A DNA stretch of 64,000 bases from Gonatopus flavifemur (GCA_018340375.1 JAFFJZ010000026.1:1736001-1800000), one strand, 5' to 3'; counted from the stretch's first letter, positions 23,026 through 33,903 are shown. Notes: a model not told the origin generated them from the sequence alone. Numbers and translations: made by a program.

Positions 23026-23222
23026 ATTTCCTCACAACAATCCAGTTTTATTTGACAAATGGGTCAAATGTACGAATACTGACAATATTGTTGTGAACAA
23101 CAAGAGCATCTTGTGTTCAGATCACTTTGAACCTCAATGTTTCGTTTTGAAGCCCAATGGAATTCGTGGACGTTTGAAATGCAATGCAGTTCCAACGATT
23201 TTCACAAATGCAAGATTTGAAG
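23026..23222 (+). CDS. THAP-domain gene, exon completing THAP 2
   Basis: It begins with A after TATAG (23021-23025), completing the Arg codon of FHRFP. It continues FPHNNP, a DKWVKC helix, LCSDHF and AVPTIF, all in one frame for 65 codons. It ends TTTGAAG before GTAATA (23223). Together with the CVYC of the previous exon it makes a full C2CH THAP finger of about 85 residues. This joined finger is the strongest evidence in the window for a spliced cellular-type gene. The intron is 229 bases. Confidence 0.8.
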
Positions 23223-23655
23223 GTAATATTGAAGATGCTCATACATGTTATGCTAACCATGCCTGATATAATTTATGTACGATCCAAGAGGAAAAATTAA
23301 AAAATATAACCTCATAACAATCTACTGCTAATAGTATTTCAGCTCATCAAAACATGAATAAATTCCAATGTAATTTTTTGATTAGTAACAGAAAGTCGTA
23401 CAATTTTTGTTGTTACATGAACATTTGTTACAATCATCTTTAATGACTCTTATTGATTAATATTGATTGAGTGATAGTTTATTTATACATAGACTAACTG
23501 AATTATTTCATTATATCAACTGAGGAAACTTGGACCATCGTAGAAGTTGAAATTACATTGAAATACGAATTTTGTTGAGGTGCATATTCCATTCGGTTTG
23601 AAAATTGTCATATTGTGTAATTATAATCACTCAATAATACATTTTATTCATCCAG

Positions 23656-23747
23656 AAGCTGCAGCAAAAACGCCTGTTCAAACGGAAACCCATAAAAAAA
23701 AGGAATCCATTTTCAGATTTGCCTGCCATTTGCGGCAGGGTTTATAA
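23656..23747 (+). CDS. possible last exon of the THAP gene
   Basis: Preceded by TTCATCCAG, it starts in the phase left by the exon at 23026-23222. It reads about 30 residues (basic, with a KKK run) to a TAA stop at 23745-23747. No domain is visible, so this depends on splice phase alone. An alternative exon in the same phase is at 31903-32096, beyond the LINE. Confidence 0.4.
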
Positions 23748-24135
23748 CAAGAATCCGTTATTACATTATCACACTATTATTTTAAGACTCATGAATTTTC
23801 TTCTTGGAAAATTATAAAATATGTATTTGAAAGAATATTCATCCTTTCTCGTTCATGGATAAACTATTTGTTGAAGCATTAAGGTAACATGAATTCCAAT
23901 CAATAATTTTTGAATTAATACTTTCCTTATTTCATTCGTCCATCCATACCCTTCTCTCTACTCTAACTAACTTAACCTATTATGCATATACAATATATCA
24001 CAATTTTCTATACAATAGTATCACATTAAAATTTTTACATCTTTCTCTTTTCAAATCTCTTATCTTACCTAACCCTTATTTTCTAATTATATTCCGTTTC
24101 TTTCAATCTATTGATTCAGTCTTCTGTTTTCATTT

Positions 24136-24759
24136 CTAACCGGTGCTCAATACTTCTGTCCCCATCTCTATTTTTCTTTCTTTCAACTTCTTTCCTATAT
24201 TTTCTTTTCTTTTCCAAAATTCTCCTAATATTTTAGCTTTCTTCTCATCCAACTCGTCATTGAAAATTTTATCTATTATTTCTTTTTTATTCCTACCCAT
24301 TACGTTAAAAATATCTTTCGTTCCTTCGCATTCTACATAATGTTCCATATTTCCTTTCTCTAATTTACAAAATTCACATTTCCTATTCTCGTCATCTAGC
24401 CAGTATTTATTCCATCTTTCCAGATTTCCGCATCTTACATTACACAGAGCTCTTATTCCCCTACCGCTTATGTTTTTCTTATCTCTAATATCTAATAAAT
24501 ATTTTGGACATCCAAGACTTTTAATTTCTTTATACCTCCTATTATATTTGGCTTCTTCAATCTTATTTCCTATTTCTTGTTTTAATATGTCACTTTCCCT
24601 TTTCCTAATACTGCCCTCAATATCTATTTCTCTCATTCTTCTCCTATTTACTTCTTCTAACCCTAGTCCGTTTCTGTTATAAAATTTCTCTTTCTGAATA
24701 CTATATTTATCCATACCCTTTTTCATTTCCTTTTCTATTAAGCATTTCTTCACCAACCT
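24136..24759 (-). pseudogene. LINE C-terminal domain with Cys-His finger
   Basis: About 200 residues of Lys/Glu-rich sequence end in TAG at 24136. A CxxCxxxxxxxHxxxxC pattern (CEFCKLEKGNMEHYVEC) lies about two thirds along, as in the C-terminal zinc finger of many LINE polyproteins. The first residues continue the frame of 29335-29922 once the gypsy insertion is removed. The region is probably involved in RNA or target binding. Confidence 0.7.
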
Positions 24760-24877
24760 TGTTGGTTCGAATCAAGTAAGTGTGTACGCGTTGACTGCTG
24801 GGTTGAGACTGACTTTATTGCGAGCGTGTTCAACGCGTTACATTGGAACATAAAGGCGGGTTCGCATGACCCTTACA
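24760..24877 (-). repeat. 3' LTR of the gypsy element
   Basis: 118 bp, beginning TGTAAGGGTC and ending CGAACCAACA on the minus strand. It differs from the other LTR at ACATTGGAAC versus GCATTGAAAC. At the moment of insertion the two were identical, so this supports recent integration. Confidence 0.93.
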
Positions 24878-24889
24878 TCTCTCTTTTTC
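24878..24889 (-). promoter_or_regulatory. polypurine tract of the gypsy element
   Basis: Minus-strand AAAAAGAGAGA abuts the 3' LTR, the expected place for the plus-strand DNA primer. Confidence 0.75.
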
Positions 24890-24946
24890 AAATGAACAAG
24901 ATAATAATATAATTGAATCATATACAAAACGGACTTATATACTAAC

Positions 24947-26761
24947 TTATAGATTAAGCCTATCAGGCGGTCTACTAACTCTTCCTGAAGATGTTGTAAT
25001 TTGTTCGTTCAATTTCTCTTCTCTGTAAGTATTTTGTGAGTCTGAATTAGCTACTTCACTCGACGAGTCTACATATTCCTCAGACTCTGAGTCACTTGCT
25101 ATGACCGCTTCGCTGCTTACATCTACGTCCTGATTTTCAACCTGAATGTGTATATCTTGCTCCACACTTTCGCTATTCATTTCTATATAACATTTTACTG
25201 GTTCATGATGTTCTTTTTTCAATAGCAGTTTTTCTGTTTTTACTGTCTGTTCTCTCCTTTCCCTAGTGTAGGGTTTAATAAATCTACGATTCCTTAACAA
25301 AACAGATCCATTATCAAGTTTTATTTTGTAAACTCTATCTTTTAGTTTCGCTAAAACTGTTCCTGGAGTCCAGACAGATTTGGGGCTTCTTTGAACATAA
25401 ACATGTGAGTTGATTTCTAAATCAGGTAAAATCACCGTTCTTTGAGTATCGTAATACTTTTTCTGTGCAACTTGGCTTTTTGCTATATAATTTTTCACCA
25501 AATTAGTGACTATTTTTGGTTCAAACTTTTTCTGTACACTAGGAAGAGTTGTTCTCAATTTTCTAGACATCAAAATTTCAGCAGGTGATATGTTATCGAA
25601 AATCGCTGTAGTTCTTAAATACAGTAAAGTTAAATCTAAGTCTCTCTTATCTTCTAAGGTTTTCTTAAAAGTATTTTTCACAGTTTGAATTTGCCTTTCG
25701 GCCATACCATTCGATTGTGCGTACGTAGGGGACGATGTGATATGATTAAATTCATATGTATTCGCGAAATTTTTAAATTCTCGAGACATGAACTGCGGGC
25801 CTCCATCTGAAATTACCGTTACAGGTATCCCATGGCGGGCAAAGTTATGTTTCATTATCTTGATAACTGTATTTGAGCTTGTATTATTCAGTTCATCGAC
25901 TTCTACGTACTTGGAAAAGTAATCTATCATTAACAAATAATCTTTGCCGTTTAAATAGAACAAGTCACACCCAACCTTATTCCAAGGCAGATTCGGAATT
26001 TCATGTGTTACGAGAGGTTCTTTGTTTTGCGACTTTGGATATTTTAAACAAAGGTGACATTCAGATATTATTTGTTTCATTTGATTTTCCATCCCTGGCC
26101 AAAATATTGATTCTCGCGCTAATGTACGGCACTTTTGAACACCAAGGTGACCATGATGAACTTTTGAAATCATTTCTTTTCTTAAGCTACTAGGAATAAC
26201 AATACACGTATTTTTAAAAACCAAATCATTAATTACCGTTAATTCATTCTTATATTTAGCATAAATCCTAACGCTTTCCGGTATTTTCTTTTCATTTTTT
26301 GGCCAACCAGTCTGTATAATTTTTTTTAATTCAGTCAATACAGGATCTTTGTTTGTTTCATCGGTTAATTGTTGTATTTTTCCTGGAGTCGCGTTTACAA
26401 AGCTTTCTAACTGGCAAATTCCCATTTCCATTTCAGTTTCCCAACCTTCAGTGACTTTTTTATTAGGATATATCCTAGATAACGCGTCCGCGATAAGAAG
26501 CTCTTTTCCTGGTTTGTATTTCACTTCAAAATCATATTTCTGCAGCTATAACAGCATTCTTTGTAATCTGGCTGGGCATTTATAAAGGGGTTTCTTGAAA
26601 ATAGAAATTAACGGTTGGTGATCGGTTTCTACTCTTACTTTTTTCCCATATACAAAATCATGAAACTTAGTTAAACCAAAACAGATGGCTAAAAGTTCTT
26701 TTTCTATTTGTGCATAACGGGTTTGCGTTTCGGACATTGCTTTTGATGCGTAAGCGCAGGG
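24947..26761 (-). pseudogene. gypsy pol, 3' part: RNase H and integrase, two nonsense codons
   Basis: This is the same frame as 26762-29023, which it follows after a TAA. First come about 70 codons of RNase H, with QIEKELLAI and the ETDHQPL motif. Then there is TAG at 26546-26548 where a sense codon is expected. The remaining 525 codons carry the integrase: HH/CxxC zinc-binding region (HHGHLG, CHLC) at residues 123-159, then the catalytic triad as D in GCDLFY (187), D in ISDGGPQF (240) and E in AERQIQ (276). A C-terminal acidic tail follows. The stops are single-codon changes without frameshift, which fits recent decay. Confidence 0.88.
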
Positions 26762-29023
26762 TTAATTATTTTGTAATAGAACCGCCCCCAAACCTGCTTT
26801 TGACGCATCTACCGAAACCACCGTTTCCTTGTTTACATCATAGAATTGTAACACAGGTTTGCGAGCCAAAATGACTTTGAGTTCTTCAAATGCTTGTTCA
26901 TGTACTTGCAACCATTCGAATTGAACATCCTTCTTTAGCAAATCTCTCAAAGGTTTAGTAGTATCCGAAAAGTTTTTTATAAATTTACAAACATAAGTTA
27001 AAGTTCCCAAAAGTATTTGTACGTCATTTTTGTTCTTGGGTTTCGGCATATTCACGATCGCTTGAATTTTTGCATCGTCCGGTGTAATACCTTTCTCCGA
27101 TATACCATGCCCTAGGTATCTAACCGACGTTTCCCCGAACTTGCATTTCTGTAAATTAAAACGTACTCCTTTTTCCCTAGCTATACTAAGTACTTTTTCT
27201 AATCTTTTGTCATGTTCTTCTCTATTTTTTCCCCAGACAATAATGTCGTCTATGTATACTTCCGTTCCATCAATATCGAAAATTTCTTTGAAAGATCGCT
27301 GAAAAACTTCTGGAGCTGATGCCAACCCATACGGCAATCTTAGAAACTTGTATCTCCCAAAGGGGGTACCAAATGTGCGAAGATTTGCACTTTCTTCATC
27401 AAGTTGTATATGATAAAACCCTTGAGTAGCATCCAGCGTGCTGAAAAATTTTGCCCCTGACATTTTTGTTGTCATATGTTCTAGTGATGGAATTTTGTAA
27501 TATTCTCTTTTCACGGCTTCATTTAAATTTTTAGGATCGAGACAAATTCTCAATTTACCGTTCGGTTTCCTAACAATTACTAAAGGATTAACCCAGTCCG
27601 AACTTCCCGTAACTTTTTCTATTATTTTCTTTTTTGACAATTCGTCCAAACATTCTTTAAGTTCCCCTTGTATGTGAATTGGGATGTTTCTAGTAGGGTG
27701 GATCTTAGGCTGTGAACTTTCTTTTAAATCAATGTAATATTTACTTTCTATGCACCCAATTCCACTAAATATATCATTATATGATTTGATTAATTTATTG
27801 TATTTATTATGCCCCTCAATTATTGTATCAATTCTTTTAACCAAATTCAATATTTCTGACGTTTTTGCACCCAATATTGGTTTTCGTTCATCATTTGTAA
27901 TATAAAATTCTATTTCGTGCGGAGTATTATTTTTAAAACATTTTAGTATACTTTTCCCAATCACATTTAACTTGTTACCGGTATATGATGTTAACGTAGT
28001 TTTCGCATTCATTAGTTTATCTTGAGGTAATCTTGAATTTTTCCATATTTTTAACGGTGAAACATTCGCGTCAGCCCCCGTATCTATTTCAAATTCAATT
28101 GTTTTGTTATTTATTCCTAAATTTGTTACCCATTCTGATTTTTGTATAATTTCAATCTCGATCGATCCTACAAACAGGTAAGTTCCGTTACTATCCGTTT
28201 CGACTATTTCATTAACATCATCAAATTTTCCGTTATTCGATTTTTTCTTTTTAATACAGACATTTGCGAAGTGATTTTTGGATTTACAAAAGTTACACAT
28301 TTTGCCATACGCGGGACATTTATTAATTGGATGAGAACCACCACATTTTTTACAATAATTTATAAACTTACGATCGCTATAGTTTCCCGCTTTGTAATCG
28401 TTGTGCGTGTTGCTACGTTGATTCACCTGTTTCGAAGTTGACGACGCCACCGCATCTACCGACGTTACATTATCCATCGATTCGCTCCTTGTTTTCGATA
28501 ACTCGATGACGTTGCATAGCTCGATAGTTTTATCCAAGGTTAATTCATCGTTTTGTAGAAGTTTTTCCCTTATTTCAACGTTGTTGACACCACAAATTAT
28601 CATAGTTTTCACTAAACTATCTTGTAGATTTTCCAGCTTGCATTTCATGGCTCTTTTCTTCAATTCCGTGATGAATTGTTCCAGCGATTCTCCTTGCTGT
28701 TGTCTGTACGAGAAAAATTTGTATCTCTCGTAAGTCACGTTTTCTTTTGGCGTAAAATGATTCTCGAATTTCTGAATTAGTACACTTAGCTTGTTTTTTT
28801 CAGCGTCTGTAAACGTGAAGGTGGTATATATTCTAAACCCTTCTTCGCCTATATAATGCAGAAGTTGTGCACACTGTGTCTTTTCTTCTTTCTTGCACAT
28901 TTCTGAAGCCACAAGATAATTCTCAAAACGTGCCCTCCACGTTTTCCAACTCTCAGCTATATTTCCTGTCAAGTCCATAGGTGCTATGCCTCTGTGTTCG
29001 GCCATCTTGACGTTTCTTCGCAC
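26762..29023 (-). CDS. gypsy gag-pol, 5' part: gag, protease, reverse transcriptase
   Basis: 753 codons from an ATG just inside the element to a TAA at 26762. Residues 1-220 are a retrotransposon gag domain. Two Cys-His knuckles lie at 224-256 (CKKCGGSH.., CNFCKSKNHFANVC) and the protease motif DTGA at 314-317. Reverse transcriptase runs from about 430, with LDATQGFYHIQLD, a FGRYKFLRLPYGLASAP stretch and the YIDD active site at 590-593. The beginning of RNase H (VSVDASKAGLGAVLLQ) is at the end. Gag and pol are fused in one frame with no frameshift, a known arrangement in some Ty3/gypsy lineages. A second ATG seven codons in (MAEHRG) is an alternative start. Confidence 0.92.
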   Translation of the reverse strand: MRRNVKMAEHRGIAPMDLTGNIAESWKTWRARFENYLVASEMCKKEEKTQCAQLLHYIGEEGFRIYTTFTFTDAEKNKLSVLIQKFENHFTPKENVTYERYKFFSYRQQQGESLEQFITELKKRAMKCKLENLQDSLVKTMIICGVNNVEIREKLLQNDELTLDKTIELCNVIELSKTRSESMDNVTSVDAVASSTSKQVNQRSNTHNDYKAGNYSDRKFINYCKKCGGSHPINKCPAYGKMCNFCKSKNHFANVCIKKKKSNNGKFDDVNEIVETDSNGTYLFVGSIEIEIIQKSEWVTNLGINNKTIEFEIDTGADANVSPLKIWKNSRLPQDKLMNAKTTLTSYTGNKLNVIGKSILKCFKNNTPHEIEFYITNDERKPILGAKTSEILNLVKRIDTIIEGHNKYNKLIKSYNDIFSGIGCIESKYYIDLKESSQPKIHPTRNIPIHIQGELKECLDELSKKKIIEKVTGSSDWVNPLVIVRKPNGKLRICLDPKNLNEAVKREYYKIPSLEHMTTKMSGAKFFSTLDATQGFYHIQLDEESANLRTFGTPFGRYKFLRLPYGLASAPEVFQRSFKEIFDIDGTEVYIDDIIVWGKNREEHDKRLEKVLSIAREKGVRFNLQKCKFGETSVRYLGHGISEKGITPDDAKIQAIVNMPKPKNKNDVQILLGTLTYVCKFIKNFSDTTKPLRDLLKKDVQFEWLQVHEQAFEELKVILARKPVLQFYDVNKETVVSVDASKAGLGAVLLQNN

Positions 29024-29200
29024 ACACTACACTTTATGTGAGATAACTCGATCACTTGACGAAATTACGTGACGCTTTGTTTTCCGTTTAGCTCACATTT
29101 TGCACTTCACGGTCTCTTAAGAGTTAACTCGAATACAACGACACGACTGAACCATTTCTTTCTTTTCTTTTAAACTCGAGGTTCGACTGTACAACTACCA

Positions 29201-29211
29201 CGACTGCGCCA
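29201..29211 (-). promoter_or_regulatory. primer binding site, tRNA-Ser type
   Basis: Minus-strand TGGCGCAGTCG follows the 5' LTR directly. It is complementary to the 3' end expected for tRNA-Ser (acceptor CGACTGC plus GCCA), the primer used by several insect gypsy-type elements. Confidence 0.75.
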
Positions 29212-29329
29212 TGTTGGTTCGAATCAAGTAAGTGTGTACGCGTTGACTGCTGGGTTGAGACTGACTTTATTGCGAGCGTGTTCAACGCGTTGCATTGAAA
29301 CATAAAGGCGGGTTCGCATGACCCTTACA
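29212..29329 (-). repeat. 5' LTR of the gypsy element
   Basis: 118 bp, with the same TG..CA ends as the 3' LTR. It should hold the promoter and polyadenylation signals, which I could not pinpoint. Part of a 231-codon open frame (29224-29919) runs through it by chance; the LINE part of that frame starts only at 29335. Confidence 0.93.
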
Positions 29330-29334
29330 AACCT

Positions 29335-30777
29335 TTCTTGTCCCATTCCTCTAATTTTATTTTCATATTTCATAGCTCTGCATCCCCATTCAGCCCTCAA
29401 TTTCTCAATTCCTAATTCTTTAAAGATGATATATTTTGGTGTGGCTAAGCTCAGTTTAAATAATCCTCTCACATAATCCATTAAAATCTTTTCCAAGTCG
29501 CTCTGTTCCTCCCATCCCCAAATTTCTACTCCATATGATATAACGCTCTTTACCAAGTATCCAAATAATTTCCATCTCCTAATGAAGTCATCTTTACACA
29601 GCCATTCTCCTAGTCCCCACGTTTTATTTCTTGCAATTTTTCCTCTTTCTCTGAAATCTTCTATGTGATCCTTGTAATCCCCTCTTTTGTTAAAAGTAAA
29701 GCCTAAGTATTTGAACTTTTTAACTACTTCTATGTCTTCCTTTCCCCATTTCCATTTTTCTAGACCATTAATATTTTTCTTATTAAATATCATCATTTTT
29801 GTTTTTGTAACATTGGCTTCTAAGTCTTTAAGTTTTAAATATCTTTTAACGCTCGCAATTATATCTAACATTGCTTCTCTGTTGTTAGCCATAAAAACCA
29901 TGTCATCTGCGTATGCCAATGACTAGTATCTTTCCTTCCCTATTCTTACTCCCCCAATCCCTCTTTTCCTTAATGTTACCTCTATATCTGCGATATATAA
30001 ACTAAATAATGTCGGACTCAAACAGCATCCCTGCCTCAGGCCTCTTGTCGTCCAAATACCATTTGTCAGTCCTTTATCTGTCCTGATTTTGATCTTCGTC
30101 TCCTTGTAAATAGATTCCATTTTCTTCACCAAGTATCCGCTTATTCCTGCTTCTCTCAACCACTTCCATAGCTTTCTTCTGTTCACCTTGTCGAATGCAG
30201 CCTTTAGGTCAAGAAATAGTGTGTAAATTTCTTCCTTTCCTTCATTCCTTTGCACTACATGATTTAATATATAAATATTATCCATTGTGGATCTCCCCTT
30301 CCTAAATCCTGCCTGATTGTCTGGAAGTATATTTTTTGTTTCTATTTCTTTTTCAAGTCTATTCCTAATTATTTCTGTGAAGACTTTATATGCGGAGCAT
30401 AAAAGTGCAATACCTCTATAGTTTTTCGCAACCGCTCTATCTCCTTTCTTGTGTAACGTAGCTATTACGCTTTCTTCCCAATCTTTTGGCATTACACCTT
30501 CACTCCATACTTCATTTATTATATCGGCTAACCTCCTTTTCACATTATCCCCTCCATATTTCCAAGCTTCTGCAGGTATCCCATCTACTCCCACAGCTTT
30601 ACCCAATATCAATTTACTTATTGCTTGGTATATTTCTTCATTCTTCAACGGTTCTTCTTCCTCCAAGTTTTCTCTATTTTCCTGATTTTCTTCTTTTGCT
30701 TTTGCGTCCTCATCCTCCTCCTCTTTTTTCCCATCTTTTTCTTTTTTCCCATCCAATAGCTCCACGAAATGCTTCAC
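29335..30777 (-). pseudogene. LINE reverse transcriptase, interrupted by nonsense codon
   Basis: The single reading frame starts just after a TGA at 30778-30780, where LINE proteins usually have Trp. It runs through the RT blocks: GVDGIPAEAWK, GIALLCSAYKVF, NQAGFRKGRSTMDNI, LFLDLKAAFD and RGLRQGCCLSPTLF. It meets TAG at 29923-29925, then continues as SLAYADDMVF, the catalytic YADD box. The thumb and connection region run to the gypsy insertion at 29335. Order and motifs are those of a non-LTR RT. It is inactive in this copy because of the stops and the insertion. Confidence 0.85.
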
Positions 30778-30780
30778 TCA

Positions 30781-31710
30781 ATCTTCTTCCCTAATATTGT
30801 TGTTTACCTTGACTCCCCTTTTTCTTCTTCTATTTAAATACTTCCAAACATCAGCTTCCTTTTTAAGATTCCTCCATATCTCTTCTTCTTGCTCCACCTT
30901 TTCTTTTTGCCTACCCTTGAGAAAGTTATTCAATTCTCTCTTCCTTTTAATGTATACTTCCCTACTTATTCTTCCTCTTTTCCAATCCAAGAGTTTCCTT
31001 CTTAATTTCCTTTTTTTCTTCGTACATTCATAATTCCACCAGGCTTTATATCCAATTTCCTTTTCTCTAATTCTAATTCTTTTCCTGACCATAGCCGCAT
31101 TCACAATCTCCTTCAATCTTCTCCATTTTTCTTCAATACTTTTTTCCTTTATTACTTCATTGTTTGACGTCTTTTTCCTGTACATTTCCCTTGTATCCTC
31201 GTTCCATATTATTTTTGTGATGTAATTCCTTTCTTCTTTCCACTCCTTTCCTAAAATCTCAATCCCATATTCTTGCTGTATACTGAGTTCCAGAGGTAGA
31301 TGGTCCGATTCCGCTCTATTTCCAATCTTCAAATTTTTTATCAAGTCTTTACATGTTTCATTAACTATACAATAGTCAATAACCGAATTTCCCCTTGCTC
31401 CAACATACGTATAATTCCCTTCCCAATCTCCCTCTGTTGCACCATTCAATACATGTAAATCCTTATCCCTTAAAACTCTTATCAATCCTTTGCCATAGTT
31501 ACTCATAACTTTATCTTTACTACTTCTTATACCTAGTCGGAATTGTCTACCAATATTCATCTTATTTGTTCCCATTTCCCCTATTCTTATATTGAAATCT
31601 CCTCCTATAATTATTCTTTTCTTTTCTTCCTCTTTTATCTCTTCCTCTATTATATTTTCAATCATAGTCAAATTCCCATTATTATATACCGTCCACATTT
31701 CTGACTCCAC
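30781..31710 (-). pseudogene. LINE apurinic-type endonuclease, 5' truncated
   Basis: About 310 codons with IIIGGDFNIRIG (catalytic Asp/Asn loop), SVIDYCIVNE and SDHLPLEL (catalytic Asp-His), the last motifs of an APE-type LINE endonuclease. The N-terminal catalytic residues are missing, because the frame begins at a TGA/GTG near 31710 and the element is truncated. It ends at TGA 30778. A basic linker (KKRKLRRKL, NNFLKGRQKEK) joins it to the RT. Confidence 0.8.
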
Positions 31711-31735
31711 TCAAGTATTCAATAATTGCATGACA

Positions 31736-31902
31736 TAATGAGGCATGCGTTTGCATTTCAAACATTTATTCACTACATTTCATCTTCGATATCCTTTATT
31801 CAGGCTTATGCATTTGGAAATGACTATTACTGGGCTCAGGTTTAAATCACATGTTCTCATGAACTTTTGTTTCAATTTATAAACTTTTGTCAATATTTCA
31901 AG
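31736..31902. other. intron-like DNA
   Basis: AT-rich, ending in a pyrimidine-containing stretch and TTTCAAG (31896-31902) that could be a 3' splice site. Confidence 0.3.
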
Positions 31903-32096
31903 ACATAAACCTCACAACTATGTTGAACGAACAAGAATCAACTTCCATTATAGAAATTACATATGATGAATATCAGCAAATTGAATTTGCCGCTAAAACT
32001 GAACATTTGGCCCACGTAACATATAGTATCTGCGGTCTTCTAATCGTCACAAAAGCAATGTACAGGAGAGGTCTGTATCAGCTATCCAGTGTATAG
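31903..32096 (+). CDS. possible alternative last exon of the THAP gene
   Basis: 64 codons to TAG, starting in phase 1, the phase left by the THAP exon ending at 23222. It reads an acidic stretch (SIIEITYDEYQQIEF) and then a more hydrophobic end. If it belongs to that gene, the LINE and the gypsy element inside it lie in the intron. No domain identifies it. Confidence 0.25.
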
Positions 32097-32108
32097 TAGA
32101 GATCAGTG

Positions 32109-32390
32109 CCCATACAGCACAAGAGTTCCCACAAAGAGCTCCCGTTATGCTAATCGACATGTATTCATGATGACTATTTGGAATTCAAAATGAATTCTCA
32201 ATGAACAACTTAATGTTCAGAAAGAACCCATATCGGAACTCCATAATGAATTCTTCATGCATTCAATATGTTTTCATTTGGAATTAATTAAATTCATATG
32301 GAATTCATTTTAAGTCGCATAACGGGGACTGTCCAAGAGGTCTTTGGGAAGTCTTTATAAATTCAAATTGATCATTTGTGCTGACTGGGG
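32109..32390. mobile_element. 282-bp CCC..GGG-ended MITE, GAATTC words
   Basis: Left end CCCATACAGCACAAGAG and right end TTTGTGCTGACTGGGG are inverted in outline. The interior repeats GAATTCTTCATG / CATGAATTC / AATGAATTCTC-like words. Flanking bases do not match clearly. Confidence 0.55.
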
Positions 32391-32536
32391 AGTCTTGTAA
32401 CGCTCGCGATGGCGAAATACTAGACACTTGCGAGTGCCTCACCAAATACTTGCAAGTATTACGAGCGCTTCACAAGTATATAATGAGGCCTTCGTAAGTG
32501 TCTAGTATTTTGCTAGCGCCAGCGTTACAGGACTCG
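32390..32536. repeat. 147-bp hairpin next to the MITE
   Basis: GAGTCTTGTAACGCTCGCGA at the left and TAGCGCCAGCGTTACAGGACTC at the right are inverted. Inner arms share AAATACTAGACACTTGCGA. It abuts the preceding element exactly. Confidence 0.55.
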
Positions 32537-33423
32537 TGAATGCCCAGAGCACTTCTACTAGGGTGGTTTGAGAATTTGTTTGGAAATTCACCCCAATGTT
32601 GTATAAAAAACATGAATATTTATTCAACAGTTCTGCACGAAGAATGTCGCGACTGTCAAACCGTGTTATAACGTTTAGTTATTGACAACAACAGTTGAGA
32701 GCGAAATTATAGTTTTCGGAAGAGAATCTCGGTAAATTCTATACATATCAGACCGCGCCTAGAGTGGTAAAATTCAGTTAGAGAATTGGAAGAATATACC
32801 TAAACCCTGGTGAAAATGAAGCGTATAAAGGAAGCGAAAAATGTTTCCATTCCCTCTTCCTGAAGCGTGTGATGCCGCTTGCTGTAAAATGATGAAATCA
32901 TACTTTCCATATACGCTTCATAATCTCTCGATCCCATTTCAAACGCGTTTCATGTAAAGTAACCCAAGTGTGAAGTGACGATCGTATGGATACGAACTTC
33001 ATATCACACTACTGTCGGGATACCTATAATGATAAAAGTGGGTTGATATGCCACCAACTCCCGATCAGAGTATCTCCAAATAGATGTCCGAATGACATGA
33101 AACCAACTTCATGTACATGTATCCCGCCGGGACAATAGTTGTCATTTAAAAACAAATCAAATGTAAATAATGAAGTGCGATGATTATGAATTTTAAAATC
33201 AAGGAATTTGACTGAATGGAGAGCGCGATTTTTCATGATTAAGTTAACCTCAAATGTATGATCAGTAAACGTATATCTTTATGTATTGCTGAATTGGGCA
33301 ATAAAATCAATTACTACTACTACTACATCAGGTAACGTGAAGAATTGGTTGTGTCCATTGATGTCAGGAAACGCAATTCATAATGAAAATGTGAATCGAA
33401 GAGACACTTTGTCGGATAAGTAC

Positions 33424-33695
33424 ACACTGAGAAAAAGGATGGTTTGATTCAATCGAGTTTCAGTTGCCTCAAGTCCGCCGCGCATTTGGATACGGCGAAA
33501 TCAATCTAGGAGTTGATTGAACTGCCTTGCGGGTTTGGAAAATTAGTTGTGCCAATTCCGCGAGAAATTGAGCCAAATCTTGAGGATTCAATTGTCATTC
33601 TTAAGAACTTGATTCAATTGATTCTTTGATTTGAAACGACGTAAAACATATTTGTATTGAATCAGAACACTTTTAAATGACAATATTCAACATTT
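33424..33695. mobile_element. MITE-like insert with CACTGAGAAAAAGG end
   Basis: It begins CACTGAGAAAAAGGATGG exactly where the left arm of the large element stops matching the right arm (after GGATAAGTACA). TTGATTCAATC and TTGATTCAATTGATTC words recur, and it ends near GTATTGAATCAGAACACTT. It belongs with the other CACTGAG-ended elements (15996 and 52979). Confidence 0.4.
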
Positions 33696-33903
33696 TTTTG
33701 GATGTTACATGCCTTGACATCAATACCGTACTCGAATTCATCAATTCCATAAGTTATCCGCTGAATACAGTAGAGCAATTCAATACAATGATCAAATAAA
33801 GAAAAAAAATGATTCCTTAGCCGGGCTTTCCGATGGAATTCACACAATTTTTCTGAAATTCGTTTCAGTGCTGTTGTCAGAATGGTTGTTGGCTCCTCTA
33901 CTA

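Larger units (their letters stand above)
24760..29329 (-). mobile_element. complete Ty3/gypsy LTR retrotransposon, 4570 bp
   Basis: Two 118-bp LTRs (TGTAAG..CCAACA on the minus strand) differ at two positions that I can see. The 5-bp duplication AACCT is at 24755-24759 and 29330-29334. A tRNA-Ser-type primer site follows the 5' LTR and a purine tract precedes the 3' LTR. One long frame encodes gag, protease, reverse transcriptase, RNase H and integrase, with no env frame. Two nonsense codons (26762 and 26546) interrupt pol, so this copy is disabled although young. It inserted in the LINE. Confidence 0.92.
23940..31735 (-). mobile_element. non-LTR retrotransposon (LINE), split by a gypsy element
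   Basis: It is read from right to left: endonuclease, reverse transcriptase, C-terminal Cys-His region, then an AT-rich 3' region. Removing 24760-29329 and one copy of the duplicated AACCT joins the reading frame exactly. The 5' end is cut at about 31735 with no ORF1, so the copy is truncated. In-frame nonsense codons also show it is dead. The 3' limit near 23940 is approximate. I do not assign the clade. Confidence 0.75.

Noticed and set aside
24760..29329. Endogenous retrovirus with env
   Set aside because: There is no frame between the integrase and the 3' LTR. It is a gag-pol Ty3/gypsy retrotransposon.
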